A stretch of 64,000 bases of DNA from Conus ventricosus. Taxonomy: Eukaryota > Mollusca > Gastropoda > Neogastropoda > Conidae. The notes beneath the pieces were generated by a model, which ran no database searches, was not told the DNA's origin, and worked only from the letters and a program-made list of their open reading frames with translations. Of the stretch, positions 1 through 10,793 are shown piece by piece. The stretch lies in contig CM031626.1 in assembly GCA_018398815.1 (NCBI GenBank), positions 44,104,941 through 44,168,940 of the forward strand. Reading direction: 5' to 3'. A program made the translations under genes and the position numbers. Numbering within the stretch: the stretch's first letter is position 1; each line of letters opens with the position of its first letter.

Positions 1-356
1 TAGTTCTGTTTGGTTTTTATATTTTTTCATTTTTGAAAGACTGTTTATGGTTTGCATATCTAGTTTTAAAATGGTTTGCCGTGATCCCTATGTATGTTTC
101 TTTATCACTGTCTGTTGTTGCCGTAGCTTGGTGCACAATATTGTTGTAGAGACATTTGTTATTCAGAGGGCACTAGTCTTTTTTGTGCAATTATAAGATA
201 TCCTTTCGTCACCCTCTTTGTTTGTATTGTTTTTGGTTTTATTGGAAGAATCAATTATATTTTTGAGGTTGGGCATACACGAGTATGAGAGCTTGATGGT
301 ATTTTTGTTGAATATTTTAGATAGTACATGTCTTTTGGGAATGGTGCTAAAAAGGA
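1..356 (-). repeat. Inverted partial copy of the element 3' region (matches 1733-2085)
   Basis: The first ~356 bases read as the reverse complement of about 1733-2085. Base 1 pairs with base 2085, and the match runs to about 356 with scattered substitutions and small indels. The arm therefore contains the GIY-YIG coding start in antisense. It may extend left of the window. Inverted, 5'-truncated partner copies are typical of Penelope-like insertions, so I read this as part of the same insertion rather than an independent repeat. Confidence 0.85.
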
Positions 357-383
357 AGATTAAAAAACTTATAGTTTTAAGTC

Positions 384-1950
384 ATGGAGATCGCCACCTG
401 CAATAGAGGAAATGAAACCTTTCGAAGAAAGCATGAAAAAAGTAATAGCTAATATTGATTTCAGAAAATCACATAATAATTTCCAAACAACATTGAATAA
501 TAACATAAAACAAATCCAAATGACAAAAAAATATTCATAAAGGCTGACAAGACAAGCAATTTCTATAAAATGGAACCTAATGAGTACTCTCAACTCCTCA
601 ATAAAAATATTCAGAAAAATTATTTCTTTAAAAAGCTGATAAGACTACATATGACAACATCTGCAAAAAGGAAAAGAACTTGTGCACCAGATGGATTTAG
701 GTGATAGGATAGAAACAACAGCAATAAAAGAAGCTTTTACAACCCTTAAAGACCACAAACCTAACTTCCACAACAACCCTACTTGTAGACTAATAAACCC
801 ATCAAAATCCGAATTAGGCAAAATTAGTTGTTTTTTTTAATCCTGGAAAAAGCAATAGAGGACATAAAAACGAACACTGAATACAATCTCTGGAAAAATA
901 GTTATGAAGTTATCCAATGGTTAAAAAATTGAACAACAGAAAAATACAGTGTTCATTACTTTTGACATAGTGGACTTCTATCCTTCCATTGATGAGGAAT
1001 TGCTTACTAAAGCACTAAGATTCGCCAACAATATACAAATATAACAGATTCTGAGATGGAAATCATTTTCCACACTAAAAAAACCCTTCTCCATAGCAAC
1101 AATGAAACTTGGATTAAAAACAAACAGCAGAAATTCCACATTCGATGTCACGATGGGATCTTATGATGGAGCTGAAACTTGTGAATTAGTTGGACTTTTC
1201 ATGTTGTCTCATATACAGAAATTACTTGGTTAACAGGTTGGCTTAAACAGAGATGACGGCCTTGCCACGTTAAACAATAAACCAAAAATCATTGAAAACA
1301 AGAAAAAAGAACTTTGTAAAAATTTTCAAAGCCATAACCTAAAAATCACAGTGGAATCCAACAAAAAAATAGTAAATTGTTTAGACATAACATTAGACCT
1401 TAAGGATCATACATACAAACCACATAAAAAAAACCTAATGACACACCTGTCTACGTAGACATCAAAAGTAACCATCCACCCTCCATTTTAAAAACCATAC
1501 CTAATGGTATAAACAAAAGATTATCTAAACTGTCATGCAATGAGAAAGAATTAACAGTGCAGCAGCCGAATACCAAGAGGCACTGAAAAAAAGTGGCTAC
1601 AACTACAAATTACAATATAACCCAGATAACAACATGAACAGCAATAGGAAAATAGGAAAAGAAAAATTATGTGATATAACCCTCCATATGATGGAAGAAC
1701 AAAAACTAACGTAGGAAAAGAATTCCTCAGAATCCTTAAAACATCATTCCCAAAAGAACATGTACTATCAAAATATTCAACAAAAATACCATCAAGCTAT
1801 CAAACTCGTGTATGCCCAACCTCAAAAATATAATTGATTCTTCCAATAAAACCAAAAACAATACAACCAAAGAGGTGACGAAAGGATATCTTGTAATTGC
1901 ACAAAAAAGACTAGTGCCCTCTGAATAACAAATGTCTCTACAACAATATT
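384..1950 (+). pseudogene. Reverse transcriptase of Penelope-type element, frameshifted
   Basis: The RT would copy the element RNA into DNA at a nicked target. Visible motifs are FDIVDFYPSIDEELLTKAL at about 956-1014 (first catalytic Asp region), [17 protein letters not shown] at about 1157-1207, and GLNRDDGLAT at about 1239-1268, where the catalytic Asp pair is kept (GAT GAC at 1252-1257). Upstream, DHKPNF...[12 protein letters not shown] at about 750-815 is a conserved N-terminal block of these RTs. Frames switch repeatedly and several stops intervene, so no full-length product is possible as sequenced. Some breaks fall in A or T runs and could be sequence errors. There is no neighbouring host gene. 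Confidence 0.75.
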
Positions 1951-2250
1951 GTGCACCAAGCTACGGTAACAACAGACAGTGATGAAGAAACATACATAGG
2001 GATCACGGCAAACCATTTTAAAACTATATATGCAAACCATAAACAGTCTTTCAAAAATGAAAAATATAAAAACCAAACAGAACTAAGTAAATATATTTGG
2101 AAGCTTAAAGATAAGAAAATAGATTACAACATATCATGGAAAATTATAAAAAGAGCAACACCATACAACATTTCTAAAACATGCAACTTACGTACTGCAG
2201 AAAAGTGGTTGATGTTATGTAAACCCCATCTAGCTTTCCCTGAACTCTAA
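1951..2250 (+). pseudogene. GIY-YIG endonuclease domain of the Penelope-type element
   Basis: An open stretch of about 99 codons ends at TAA 2248-2250. It contains YIGITANHF, then NHKQSFKNEK, then NQTELSKYIWKLKDK and a C-terminal block with CNLRTAEKW. This matches the GIY-YIG endonuclease of Penelope-like elements, which nicks the target DNA. The YIG half and the Glu of TELSKYIW are present. The GIY half is degenerate, and the position usually holding the catalytic Arg (FKxR) reads FKTI, so the nuclease may be inactive. The reading frame opens from a GTG, not an ATG. It is the C-terminal part of the upstream RT polyprotein, not a separate gene. Confidence 0.75.
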
Positions 2251-2441
2251 AGTAGAAATGATAAACAATTGCAGGCATAAATGGAAATCCTTGTCAATGC
2301 ACCATTCCTTGACACGTCCCTCCTGAACGCGTCCCAAACAAGATTTTTAAAAACATCTGCAGGCCACGTGCAACACGCGCAGAGCTCACACGCCCACACA
2401 CTACACTATATAACACTGATGGCGTGCCCAGATTGTATACC

Positions 2442-2476
2442 CTGAGGAGAGCATTTGGCTCGAAACAATTTTGTAG
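2442..2476 (+). ncRNA. Hammerhead-ribozyme-like core downstream of the GIY-YIG ORF
   Basis: CTGAGGA (2442-2448, fits CUGANGA) is followed by GAGC, a 5-nt loop and GCTC (stem II, 2449-2461), then GAAAC (2462-2466). After that, ACAA/TTGT can form a short stem III closing before TA, the expected cleavage dinucleotide type. Penelope-like elements are known to carry hammerhead motifs in their terminal repeats (established knowledge). I could not find a convincing stem I partner in cis, so activity, or activity only as a dimer, is unproven. Confidence 0.45.
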
Positions 2477-2531
2477 CATTCTGAGTGGCCTTTTTACCCT
2501 AATTTTATATATATATATGTACAAATCATCA

Positions 2532-2556
2532 ATAGGGGGACTTTTTGTCCCCCTAT
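2532..2556. other. Perfect hairpin, 10-bp arms with T5 loop
   Basis: ATAGGGGGAC (2532-2541), TTTTT, GTCCCCCTAT (2547-2556) form a perfect inverted repeat just beyond the TA-rich tail of the Penelope-type element. It could be part of the element terminus or of the insertion site. Its function is unknown. Confidence 0.6.
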
Positions 2557-3449
2557 CAACCGAAAATTATGAACTTGGTCGTTAAGGCGTCCAGTTTCTG
2601 GTCGCATTATTGTTTTGCCCTTTTTCTGCTATACCACTGGGCTATTGTGAACATAACCCCTGTAAAAAGTTGAATCGTTGGTGTCGGGGGGAGTAAAAAC
2701 GTGTCAGATCCATGTGAGAATTGACTGTTTAAGAGCATTTCAAGGGAAAATCTTTTTGTCGATAGGGAGACCGCATGATTTTGGGTGGTTATGGAGACCA
2801 GGCTTTTATTCAGAATAACAGTTTATCCAAGATGGTTGTTATTCTTAAATTTTTTTTCTTTAATCAATTATCAAGATGATTAAAATCCTGTTAAATCCTT
2901 CTTTCTTATCCTCATTGTTTCCGAGATTTTGAAGTTAGGTGCACACATAGAGTTTGAATCTATTTTTAGAATTCTAATTTGGTCTCATTCGACAATTTGG
3001 AGAAAGCTTCCTGTCCAGCACGAAACTTCATGCTCGATCCACCAGCTGGCTGAGGTGAGTCATTCCTTGCAATCCATTTGCTGTAAACTAAAATAAAATG
3101 CTGTTCGATAGCGTAAACTGAGTTGACTGGATACTTCTTAAGTAATCTGAGAAATAATTAATTGATGGCTATGCCTAGCAGTACACTGTACTGACAGCTA
3201 CGGAAAACTGAAGTGACGTGAAGACAAAACAAATGGCTGCCGTTTCACTTACCCAGTCGTTTAGATCAAAGAAGTGTTAAGAAAACACGCAGTACTAACT
3301 GTTTTTTTGATCAATTAAGCAACAATGAATGCTAAATCAATATCCAATTCTGTGACGGTTATCTTTATATCATTCAGTTTCTCATGTAGTAGTAGTAGTA
3401 GTAGGGACCGCTTTTTGGCCCTACGCCTTACGCCTATAGGTTCGAGCGA

Positions 3450-3457
3450 TGACGTCA
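3450..3457. promoter_or_regulatory. CRE-like palindrome TGACGTCA
   Basis: A perfect full-length CRE octamer sits in a locally CpG-containing segment (about 3420-3500) within otherwise AT-rich DNA. It follows a short GTA trinucleotide run. No start codon or exon can be assigned to it, so a promoter role is only a possibility. Confidence 0.25.
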
Positions 3458-3803
3458 CGTTTCTACCTAAGCGAACGGAAACCTCCTTGTTGGAAAGCCA
3501 ATTTTTCGATGACGGCCAGCAGCAAAAGAGAACGTCAAGTACATCGACAAGTTAGATGGGGAGTGTAGATCTCGCTATCGCCAAAAATAGGTGTGGTTGA
3601 ATGGATTTGATCCATACGATTCCAGGGAAAAGTGTGGTCAAATGAATTCAATCTTATACCACCACTGAAGTTCCTTGGACTCGTGAGTTACCTTGTCTGT
3701 GTTTGTAAGCGCATACACCTTGCAGCAGTTCGAGTGCTGCAAAAGCCTTGATGCACATATACAGTTTACTGATGGTTGAGTGCAGGAATTGAAAGTCTAA
3801 CAA

Positions 3804-3827
3804 CCCCCCCCCCCCCCCCCCCCCCCC
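3804..3827. repeat. Poly-C homopolymer (~24)
   Basis: Run of about 24 C. Its length is unreliable. Confidence 0.9.
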
Positions 3828-4013
3828 TCCAACTGTGAACACTTGGTTGTCAAAGCAAAGGTAGATTTTACAAAGTCTTCTCTGTCAACTCTGTTAAAAT
3901 GTGTCAGGACTGCAACTTGAATGCAAATAATTCACTCGATGTACAAGAGTTGGAGAATCTTCTCTTTGATTTAAAGGCATAGGGTTTTTTGTTTCAATTT
4001 TGTAATTTATTTA

Positions 4014-4014
<1 letters not shown>

Positions 4015-4071
<57 letters not shown>
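4015..4071. repeat. (TG)n microsatellite
   Basis: About 28 TG units. A shorter TG tract lies at about 4416-4433. Confidence 0.95.
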
Positions 4072-4074
<3 letters not shown>

Positions 4075-5210
4075 AGCAGCAAAGAACATGAGGGGTAAAT
4101 CATGATTCAGTCATTCGGTTATCAGTTATTTGTTTGAAGCAGCATTCGCGTGAATACTTGATAAGGGGATGCATGAATTAAATGTATTAATACTGGTCAA
4201 CATGGATTTGGTGACAGTGAAGATCTAGCCCACAAACAACAAACATCCACTGATTATGCACCAGATCAATGCATTTGCACATTCATTCGTATGCTGCGTA
4301 GATGTAGGGTGTAAGTGTGCTCATACATTGTTTATTTCATTATCAAAGGCAAAGGAGATAAAGTTTATAAACAAATTTGATTAGCTTTAATTTTTTTCTC
4401 AGCATGTTCTGCATTTGTGTGTGTGTGTGTGTGTTTTTCTCTTTTTCGTGTGCATGTCTGATTTCATTTTTCTTTTTTCATTATGTAGATCAAGCTGATA
4501 ACTAACAATATCTTGCACCTTTGTTAAAGGGTTTAAAAAGATGAATCTACATCATGAAGATGTATATTTTCTTATTAAAATTGCATCAACATTCAGCAGT
4601 TGACGTATAATTTCTCTTCCAGACTGAGGAACTACTTCCTCTTCCTCTGCATTCGCAGGGGACTTTTCGCTTGCTTGGCAGGCGCACTACCTTAAAAGCC
4701 ACAAAGCCACTAACACTGAGCAAAACAAAACAAACAAAAAAGAAAAGGAAAAGAACTCTGTAACAGAGTTAACTCTAAATGTTGGAGTCTAAGTGTGATA
4801 CACATTTAACATTCACAATGACCATAGATACTTCCTCTACTACTTTTTCATTTGCAGTCATCTTGTCACTTGAAATTTGCCTTTTTGGTTCTGCAAAGAA
4901 TGTTCATCATAATACTATTTGCATTATGTAGCATTGGTATATGCATTCAAGTGTAATGGTTGATGCAGTTTCCTCTGTAGTTTTCAGAAAACTGTGTGTG
5001 AACTTTTATTGTCTCTCTTGATGCGTGTAACAGCAAAATCATGTATTGTCATTTACAGCTTTCTAATATTTTCAGGAAATTTTTTCTCTTGTAAACCAGT
5101 CTTTGTTGATAATGGTGGTGCTTTTTTCAACTGCACTGTTCATGCATACAACTCAGATACATATGAGTAACACTGCCGAGAAAAAAATGTTCTTATATCA
5201 CAATCTATTT

Positions 5211-5232
5211 TGTTGTTGTTGTTGTTGTTGTT
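5211..5232. repeat. (TTG)n trinucleotide tract
   Basis: About seven TTG units within non-coding sequence. Confidence 0.85.
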
Positions 5233-5740
5233 TTTCAACTTTTGCAGTGATCATTTTGTTTGAAGTGTGTAACAGCAAAATCATTTGTCATGTTGCATAC
5301 AGTACCCCTGTGTTACCTTTGCAGTATAATTTTCCTCTTTTAAATCAGTCATTGTTATTGTGGGAATTCTTTTTAATTGTACTGCTCATGCATGTGTACA
5401 TAAATCAGCATGTGTGCACTGCTGGAAAACAAGTGCTCTTGAATCACGTCACACAAACATAGCAGAAATTTAACAGTGTGCACAATAGCTGAACTTCAGA
5501 ATCAATTTGTTTTGAAACTCAGAGGAATACAATGCCACACAGATCACAATTGAAAAGTTTTTTTTCTTTTTTTGTTTGTTTGTTTCACAAACCCTCCACT
5601 TGTAAAATAATACTGGAGGAAGACAGACAATTTATCATGGAAAACCCACTGACACAGTTTTTGTGCCCAAATATGATCACTAATGTATGCAAATGACAGG
5701 GAAGAAAATGTCATCTTAAATATTTAAAAAAAACATATGA

Positions 5741-6298
5741 TTTTAACAGTCGTCTGCTTCATCTTTGTGCCCTCATAGGGAACAGATACAAGTTGAAGAT
5801 ATACATGGAGAAAAAGTCATCTTGAAATATTTCTATTTTAACAGTCTTCTGCTTTATCTTTGTTTCCTCATAGGGGACAGATACAAACTGAAGATATACA
5901 TGGAGACAAAGGTCATTTTGAAATATTTCTATTTTAACCAGTCTCTTGCTTCATCTTTGTGCCCTCAAAGGCAACAGACATAAATTGAAGATATGGAGAG
6001 AAAGTCGTTTGAAATATTTCTATTTTACAAGTCTTTTGTTTCATCTTTGTGCCCTCAAAGGCAACAGCTGATATATACATGGAGAAAAAGATCATCTTAA
6101 AATAATATTTCTATTTTACCAGTCTTCTGCTTCATCTTTGTGCCCTCAAAGGCAACAGTTTGATATATACATGGAGAAAAAGATCATCTTAAAATAATAT
6201 TTCTATTTTACCAGTCTTCTGCTTCATCTTTGTACCCTCAAAGGGAACAGATAGAAACTGAAGATATAACTGAGAGAAAAAAAATCATCTTGAAAAGT
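5741..6298. repeat. ~93-bp tandem repeat, 6 copies
   Basis: Six diverged copies begin near 5741, 5838, 5934, 6023, 6115 and 6208, with period 89-97 bp. Each contains a pyrimidine-rich block (CTGCTTCATCTTTGTGCCCT) leading to CATAGG or CAAAGG, then ACAG, GAAGATATACATGGAGA and a tail TTTCTATTTTA. The pyrimidine tract plus AG looks like a 3' splice site repeated in each unit. No exon follows in an open frame. Confidence 0.85.
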
Positions 6299-6739
6299 TG
6301 TGCTATGGCCAGATGGCCAAATATCACTTATACTAATTATAGCAAACTTGTTTTTTTACCTTAAGACCCAAGAGGTTGACATGCATTGTGTCTTGTCCTG
6401 TACTTTGTTTGTCTATGTTCTTGTGGTAACAAACCCACTCTTTCTAAATCTTGTTTTTTTAGTCAAGCTGTCATGTGTGGTGTGAAATTTGATGTTTCAG
6501 ATTGTTTAGGAAAATACTTGGATACATGTTTTATTCAAATTATGATTCTACAAGTGTCCTTTCAATGCTAGCTTTTTGTGCACATAATGTGTGCATGCTA
6601 GTGATTCCTTTGACTTTTCATGTATTTTCATCCAAAATGGAGATTTTTTTTTTAAAGCAGGGGAGAAAAATTTTGAACGAAAGCAGCTTCTGTACATTCT
6701 GAGTTGTTTTGCGTAGTTGTGTGTCAGTTGTGTTCCAAA

Positions 6740-6842
<103 letters not shown>

Positions 6843-7193
6843 TCTTATTTAAACTGCACAATATTACAGATCAGCTGGCTAATATTACTTTATTAAATCT
6901 GGAAATTGTGGAATCAGTTCTATCCCACTCTTTTCAAAGATTTACTTTCAGGAAGTACTCACACTGAACTTTTTTAATGTGTGAAATGATCAGTTTCAAA
7001 AAGTTTTCCTGCCTCATTACTTTCCTTTACCACTTTCACTGACAGTATAATTATGAGGATTCTCATGTCAGTCATTCAGATTTGATCTCCCAATGTTTGT
7101 TACATTTATGACAATGTTGGCTAAAGGAAGAACCATACTGACAAGCTGAATCGTGAATGAGAGTCTCCCATAGTAACGAACTTGGACTTTAAC

Positions 7194-7241
7194 ACACACT
7201 CACTCACTCACACACATACACGCAACACACACGCACGCACG

Positions 7242-7305
<64 letters not shown>

Positions 7306-7317
7306 ACACACACACAC
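7194..7317. repeat. (CA)n microsatellite at the element junction
   Basis: A long CA tract with CG interruptions runs straight into the left LTR at 7318, so the gypsy element inserted in, or next to, a microsatellite. The 5-bp flank would be CACAC, but the opposite flank is lost in the gap at 17669. Confidence 0.9.
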
Positions 7318-8430
7318 TGTCACACTGTCACTTTTGCACACATGCATTCATGACAGCATTTACTCCATACGCACACGCAATCTTTCCAATCAACCAAAGG
7401 CGCACTACCGAATGTTTTTTCTTCTCCCCCTCTCCTTCGCGAAAACCATTACTAAATCACGTCCAAACAATTTATAAACAGTTTTTTCATACATGTATCT
7501 CTCTTTTCATTGAGAGATAAACTAATTCATTCAAGAATATATAAAGTCATGGCCTTCACATTACATTAGCCCAAAATCCAGACCAGGAGAATAAATAATT
7601 CTTTCACTCCTTGATGCTATGCCTGCATCAGAATTAAGACTCGATCCAGACTGTCATGATTCCCTGTCTCTCTCAGACAGCGTATCGCCCCTTGATTTCT
7701 CCCATCACTGGAGATATGATTTCTGACTCCTCTTCCTGGAGTTCTCCTGTCACTGGAGAAAATGAAGAGTTCCAACTCCTCTCCCTCGACTTCTCCTGTC
7801 CCTGGAGGGATTACGAGTTCCGACTCCTCTCCCTGGAGTCTTACTTGTAGGGGCTGAACTACCGGTGTGTTCCCCACACCATGGCCATCTTCAACCACCT
7901 CATGGGTTTGAAAGGAGAAGGGCGAAGGCCGAAGGGTAAAAGGTGAAGGGCTGAAACACGAATAAGGTTCATGTAAGTAACCTGCTTCTTAATTCAACAT
8001 ATGAATTCTTTCTTTCTCTTTTCTTTAGTTTTCCACTGTAGCTTTCCCCAACTATCTATGGCTCACCCTGGTATATGACTGGTCAGCAACGAGGACCAGC
8101 GTCCTGACAGGTTCGAGTCTCTAGGCCATCTGCTGGGCTAAAACTGATTCTTTCCTCTCTCCTCCTAGTGAGTGCATACTCAGTGTTCAAAACACATGAC
8201 CAGCACCTTACCAACCCTTGTTAAACTATCACTCAGTGGTCACTTTCACACCCAATGACCACCGTTTTTATTTCATGAGTCATTCTCTCAATTATTTGGG
8301 ACGCCCGCTACACTAGTCAAGCCACATGAATATTCTTCCTTTTTAGTAGTGGCATGGGGAAACGATTCATATCACTAACTACCTGTGATGGAGCGTCCAC
8401 ATGCTTGATGTGAGGCTACGTCACATGACA
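7318..8430 (-). repeat. 3' LTR of Gmr1-like element (left copy)
   Basis: The 1113-bp copy begins TGTCACACTGTC and ends GTCACATGACA, so the termini are TGTCA...TGACA. It matches 14355-14998 plus 17314-17668 and, more distantly, the LTRs at 32087-33322 and 34291-35525. It contains one copy of a ~40-bp hairpin module (TATCTCTC/GAGAGATA, about 7493-7517) that is expanded to five in the other subfamily. A frame opening at 7898 is conserved only over its first ~16 codons among copies and starts with GTG, so I do not call it coding. Confidence 0.9.
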
Positions 8431-8446
8431 CCCCCCATCCTGGGGT
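8431..8446 (-). other. Polypurine tract next to the 3' LTR
   Basis: Read on the minus strand, a G-rich purine stretch (AGGATGGGGGG) directly abuts the TGTCATGTGACG start of the 3' LTR. This is the expected plus-strand DNA primer of an LTR retrotransposon. The same arrangement recurs at 33323-33340. Confidence 0.65.
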
Positions 8447-9319
8447 GAAAAAATTTTCTCCAGAAAATTTTTTTTTAAACGGATATACAACTTCACTTAA
8501 AACACATCTTCAGCCATGAATCTCAAAATGTGTATCCATCACACATGATTCCACAAATAATAATCAACGTATAGAATCAATCATCATGATCCACCCTAAA
8601 ATAGCATATTTCAAACTTCCAGTCTTTCTAAAAAAAAATCATAATTGATCAACACATCTCACAAAATACATTTCACAATTACATGTTCAAAACAATTAGG
8701 GAATTAACAATTCAATTACAAATTGTGTTTATATATTAAGATGTGAGGCACATTTTTTCCCTTTATCTTTGTCTCACATCATATGTTTCAAAACCCTCAT
8801 GAAAATGAGAATATTTCTAAATGTAAATGTTTCTCAATAGACATGTAAACAAAATAAAACATAGTTTAAACATAGTTTTTCCCCACATGTAATGTTATAG
8901 TCCATTGAAAAGTGAAACATATTTTCCATTGCTGACATTAACTTATGAAAACAATAGGTTTGTCTCACTGCGCAATCAAAACATGTTTATACACATTTCT
9001 AAAGAGTTATTTCTCATCACACATACATATATATTCATCTTCACAAGCAAGTTAGACTTAAATAGTACATGATGATTTTTCATTCTTTACGAAAGAATGA
9101 AGCAAAGAATAAATATGTAATACATCAACATCAATAGTTTTTTTGCTTGTAAAACTTATAGTCACTTCAACAAGCAAATTAATCATATAATACCACTTGA
9201 TTTAAATAGTCAGTAGCATACAATGCACTGTCAAATGTCAGCACACCACAATCATAAGAAAGACAAAAAACAGGAATAGTCTTTCCCTTGAAGATAGTTA
9301 CATTTGTCCATGAATACTC
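8447..9319 (-). other. 3' untranslated region of the Gmr1-like element
   Basis: AT-rich sequence between the RNase H end and the polypurine tract, with no recognisable domain. The frame at 9179-9373 on the minus strand is a continuation of shifted pol sequence. GGATATACA at 8481-8489 is one of the two short direct repeats that seem to flank the segment missing from the element at 32087-35525. Confidence 0.5.
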
Positions 9320-9865
9320 ATGCACGGGACAATAAATCTGCCATGACATTTTGTGTTCCAGGCACTGGTTCAATGGTAAATTGGAATTCCTGCAATGCCA
9401 AAGACCACCTTAATAATCTGCTGTTCTTAGTTTTTGACGATTGCAAGAAAGTCAATGGCCTGTGGTCAGTCCTGTAACCGAAACTTTCGTCCAGTCAAGA
9501 ACCTGGCGAACTTCTCACATGCCCATACAATAGCCAAGCACTCTCTCTCAATAGTGGAGTATTTCTCTTGTGTCTTTGAGAACTTATTACTGGCGTATTG
9601 CACTGGATGTAACAAATCACTTTTTCCTGCAACAGTACCGCTCCATTCCTTTGGAACTGGCATCGTGTCTCAAAATAAAGTCTTCTGAGAGGGAGGGTAA
9701 CAAAAGAACAGGAAATGAGTTGAGGGTGTTCTGAACACACTCCAAAGCCTTCTGGCACTCATCAGACCACACAATACTTTTGTTCTTCGTCCCTTTCGTC
9801 AGTTCAGTCAAAGGGGCCGTCAGGGACGCAAAGTGGGTTACATATCGATCTAAGTAAGACAACAA
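9320..9865 (-). pseudogene. RNase H domain and RT connection of gypsy pol
   Basis: RNase H degrades the RNA of the RNA/DNA hybrid during reverse transcription. The connection reads THFASLTAPLTELTKG (about 9795-9840), followed by ILRHDAS (first RNase H Asp region), KYSTIERECLAIVWA (Glu region, about 9520-9565) and, after a frame change, TDHRPLTFL and VMADLLSR (about 9320-9460). At least three reading frames are needed, so the product is broken as sequenced. It is the C-terminal part of the polyprotein whose RT lies at 9866-10700. No integrase follows it, in contrast to standard gypsy order. Confidence 0.8.
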
Positions 9866-10793
9866 TCCGATGAGTGACCTGATCTGTTTCTTGTAGTGGG
9901 TTTAAGTAAAGATAAAATCTTTTCCACTTTCTTTCCCTCTGGCATCATTTTTCCCACTGAAATAGTGTGACCCCAAAAACTCGAGTTTGAAAACCGGCAC
10001 GAATTTTGGATGGTCTCGCAGTCAACCAAAACTTCTGAGTCTGGAAAAAACTGCTCGTAAGTTAGAAAGGAGGTCACTCCATGACTTTGCAGCCAACAAA
10101 ATGTCATCAAAAGACTGACTGCACCACATTCATGGAGTTTCGGCTCGCATCATTCTAGCAAAAGAAGCTGGGGCATTTTGCAAACCGAATGGCATTTTCG
10201 TCCATTGGAAAAGACCAAAAGGTTGTTTGAAATGCTGTCTTTTCTTCCTTGTCAGCTTCAGCCATTGGAATCTGCCAGTATCCTTTAGTTCAAGTCTACT
10301 TTCACAAAATATTTCCCTCCGAGAGCTGACACAGAAGTTCTTCAATGTCTGGATAGGCTCGGCATCGAACACAGTGCTCTTATTTACTTTCTGTAATTGA
10401 TGCAGAAAACGCACTGAGCCATCAGGTTTGTCCACCAATACAACTGGTGGAGCTGTACGGAGACGTAGAAGGTTCTATGACCTTAAATCCACCATTACTT
10501 TGTTTCTCTCCGACAACCTCTTTTTTTGCAAAGGGAGGGGGTATGGTCTGGTTCACACGGTATTTCAGTAGTAACTGAATACTATGGGTTCAATACCAGT
10601 CACTGTACCTGGTATCTGTCAACACATCCTGAAAGTCTTTCAAAATGTCTTTGAGCTGTTCTGTTTGACTTGCAGACAAATCATTCGACAGAACCACATC
10701 ATCATAGGTTTCACCTTTGATAGACAGAGGTAGGAAGGGTACAACATCATCTGCACTGGTAGATGTTAACACTCCTACATTTGCTGTTTTCAC
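9866..10793 (-). pseudogene. Reverse transcriptase domain of gypsy pol, frameshifted
   Basis: Motifs in order on the minus strand are LKDILKDFQDVLTDT (about 10610-10665, the usual leader of this RT family), VDKPDGSVRF (about 10410-10437), NKSTVFDAEPI, FQWTKMPFGLQNAPASF (about 10155-10205) and FDDILLAAKSW, with the catalytic Asp pair at 10103-10108 (first residue of the YxDD box reads as S, then F-D-D). Each block is in a different frame from its neighbour or separated by stops. The catalytic Asp pair survives. The domain sits downstream of integrase. Confidence 0.82.

Larger units (their letters stand above)
1..2530 (+). mobile_element. Degenerate Penelope-type (GIY-YIG) retroelement
   Basis: Plus-strand RT motifs (about 950-1260) are followed by a GIY-YIG-like domain (about 1951-2250), then a hammerhead-like core (2442-2476) and a TA-rich tail near 2500-2520. 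An RT followed by a C-terminal GIY-YIG nuclease is the hallmark of Penelope-like elements (family knowledge). The coding part is broken by several stops and frameshifts, so this is not an intact element. An inverted copy of its 3' third lies at 1-356, and Penelope-type insertions often carry inverted or tandem partial copies. The left end lies outside the window. The exact Penelope subgroup cannot be named without a phylogeny. Confidence 0.8.
2557..5740. other. Non-coding stretch, no gene recognised
   Basis: No ORF here resembles a known protein. Reading frames are short, and the longest (5103-5462) starts at a TTG. A GAG/GTGAGT splice-donor-like site lies near 3053-3061 and a CRE-like site at 3450-3457, which could mark a promoter or 5' exon, but nothing confirms a transcript. 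Simple repeats are listed separately. Confidence 0.5.

Noticed and set aside
5103..5462. 119-codon plus-strand frame
   Set aside because: TTG start, Cys/Phe runs from a TTG microsatellite, no domain and no supporting splice or promoter evidence.
7617..7898. Frame in the LTR beginning MVEDGHGVGNTPVV, present in several LTR copies
   Set aside because: It starts at GTG, not ATG. Similarity between subfamilies stops after ~16 codons because of indels, so it is conserved LTR DNA, not protein.
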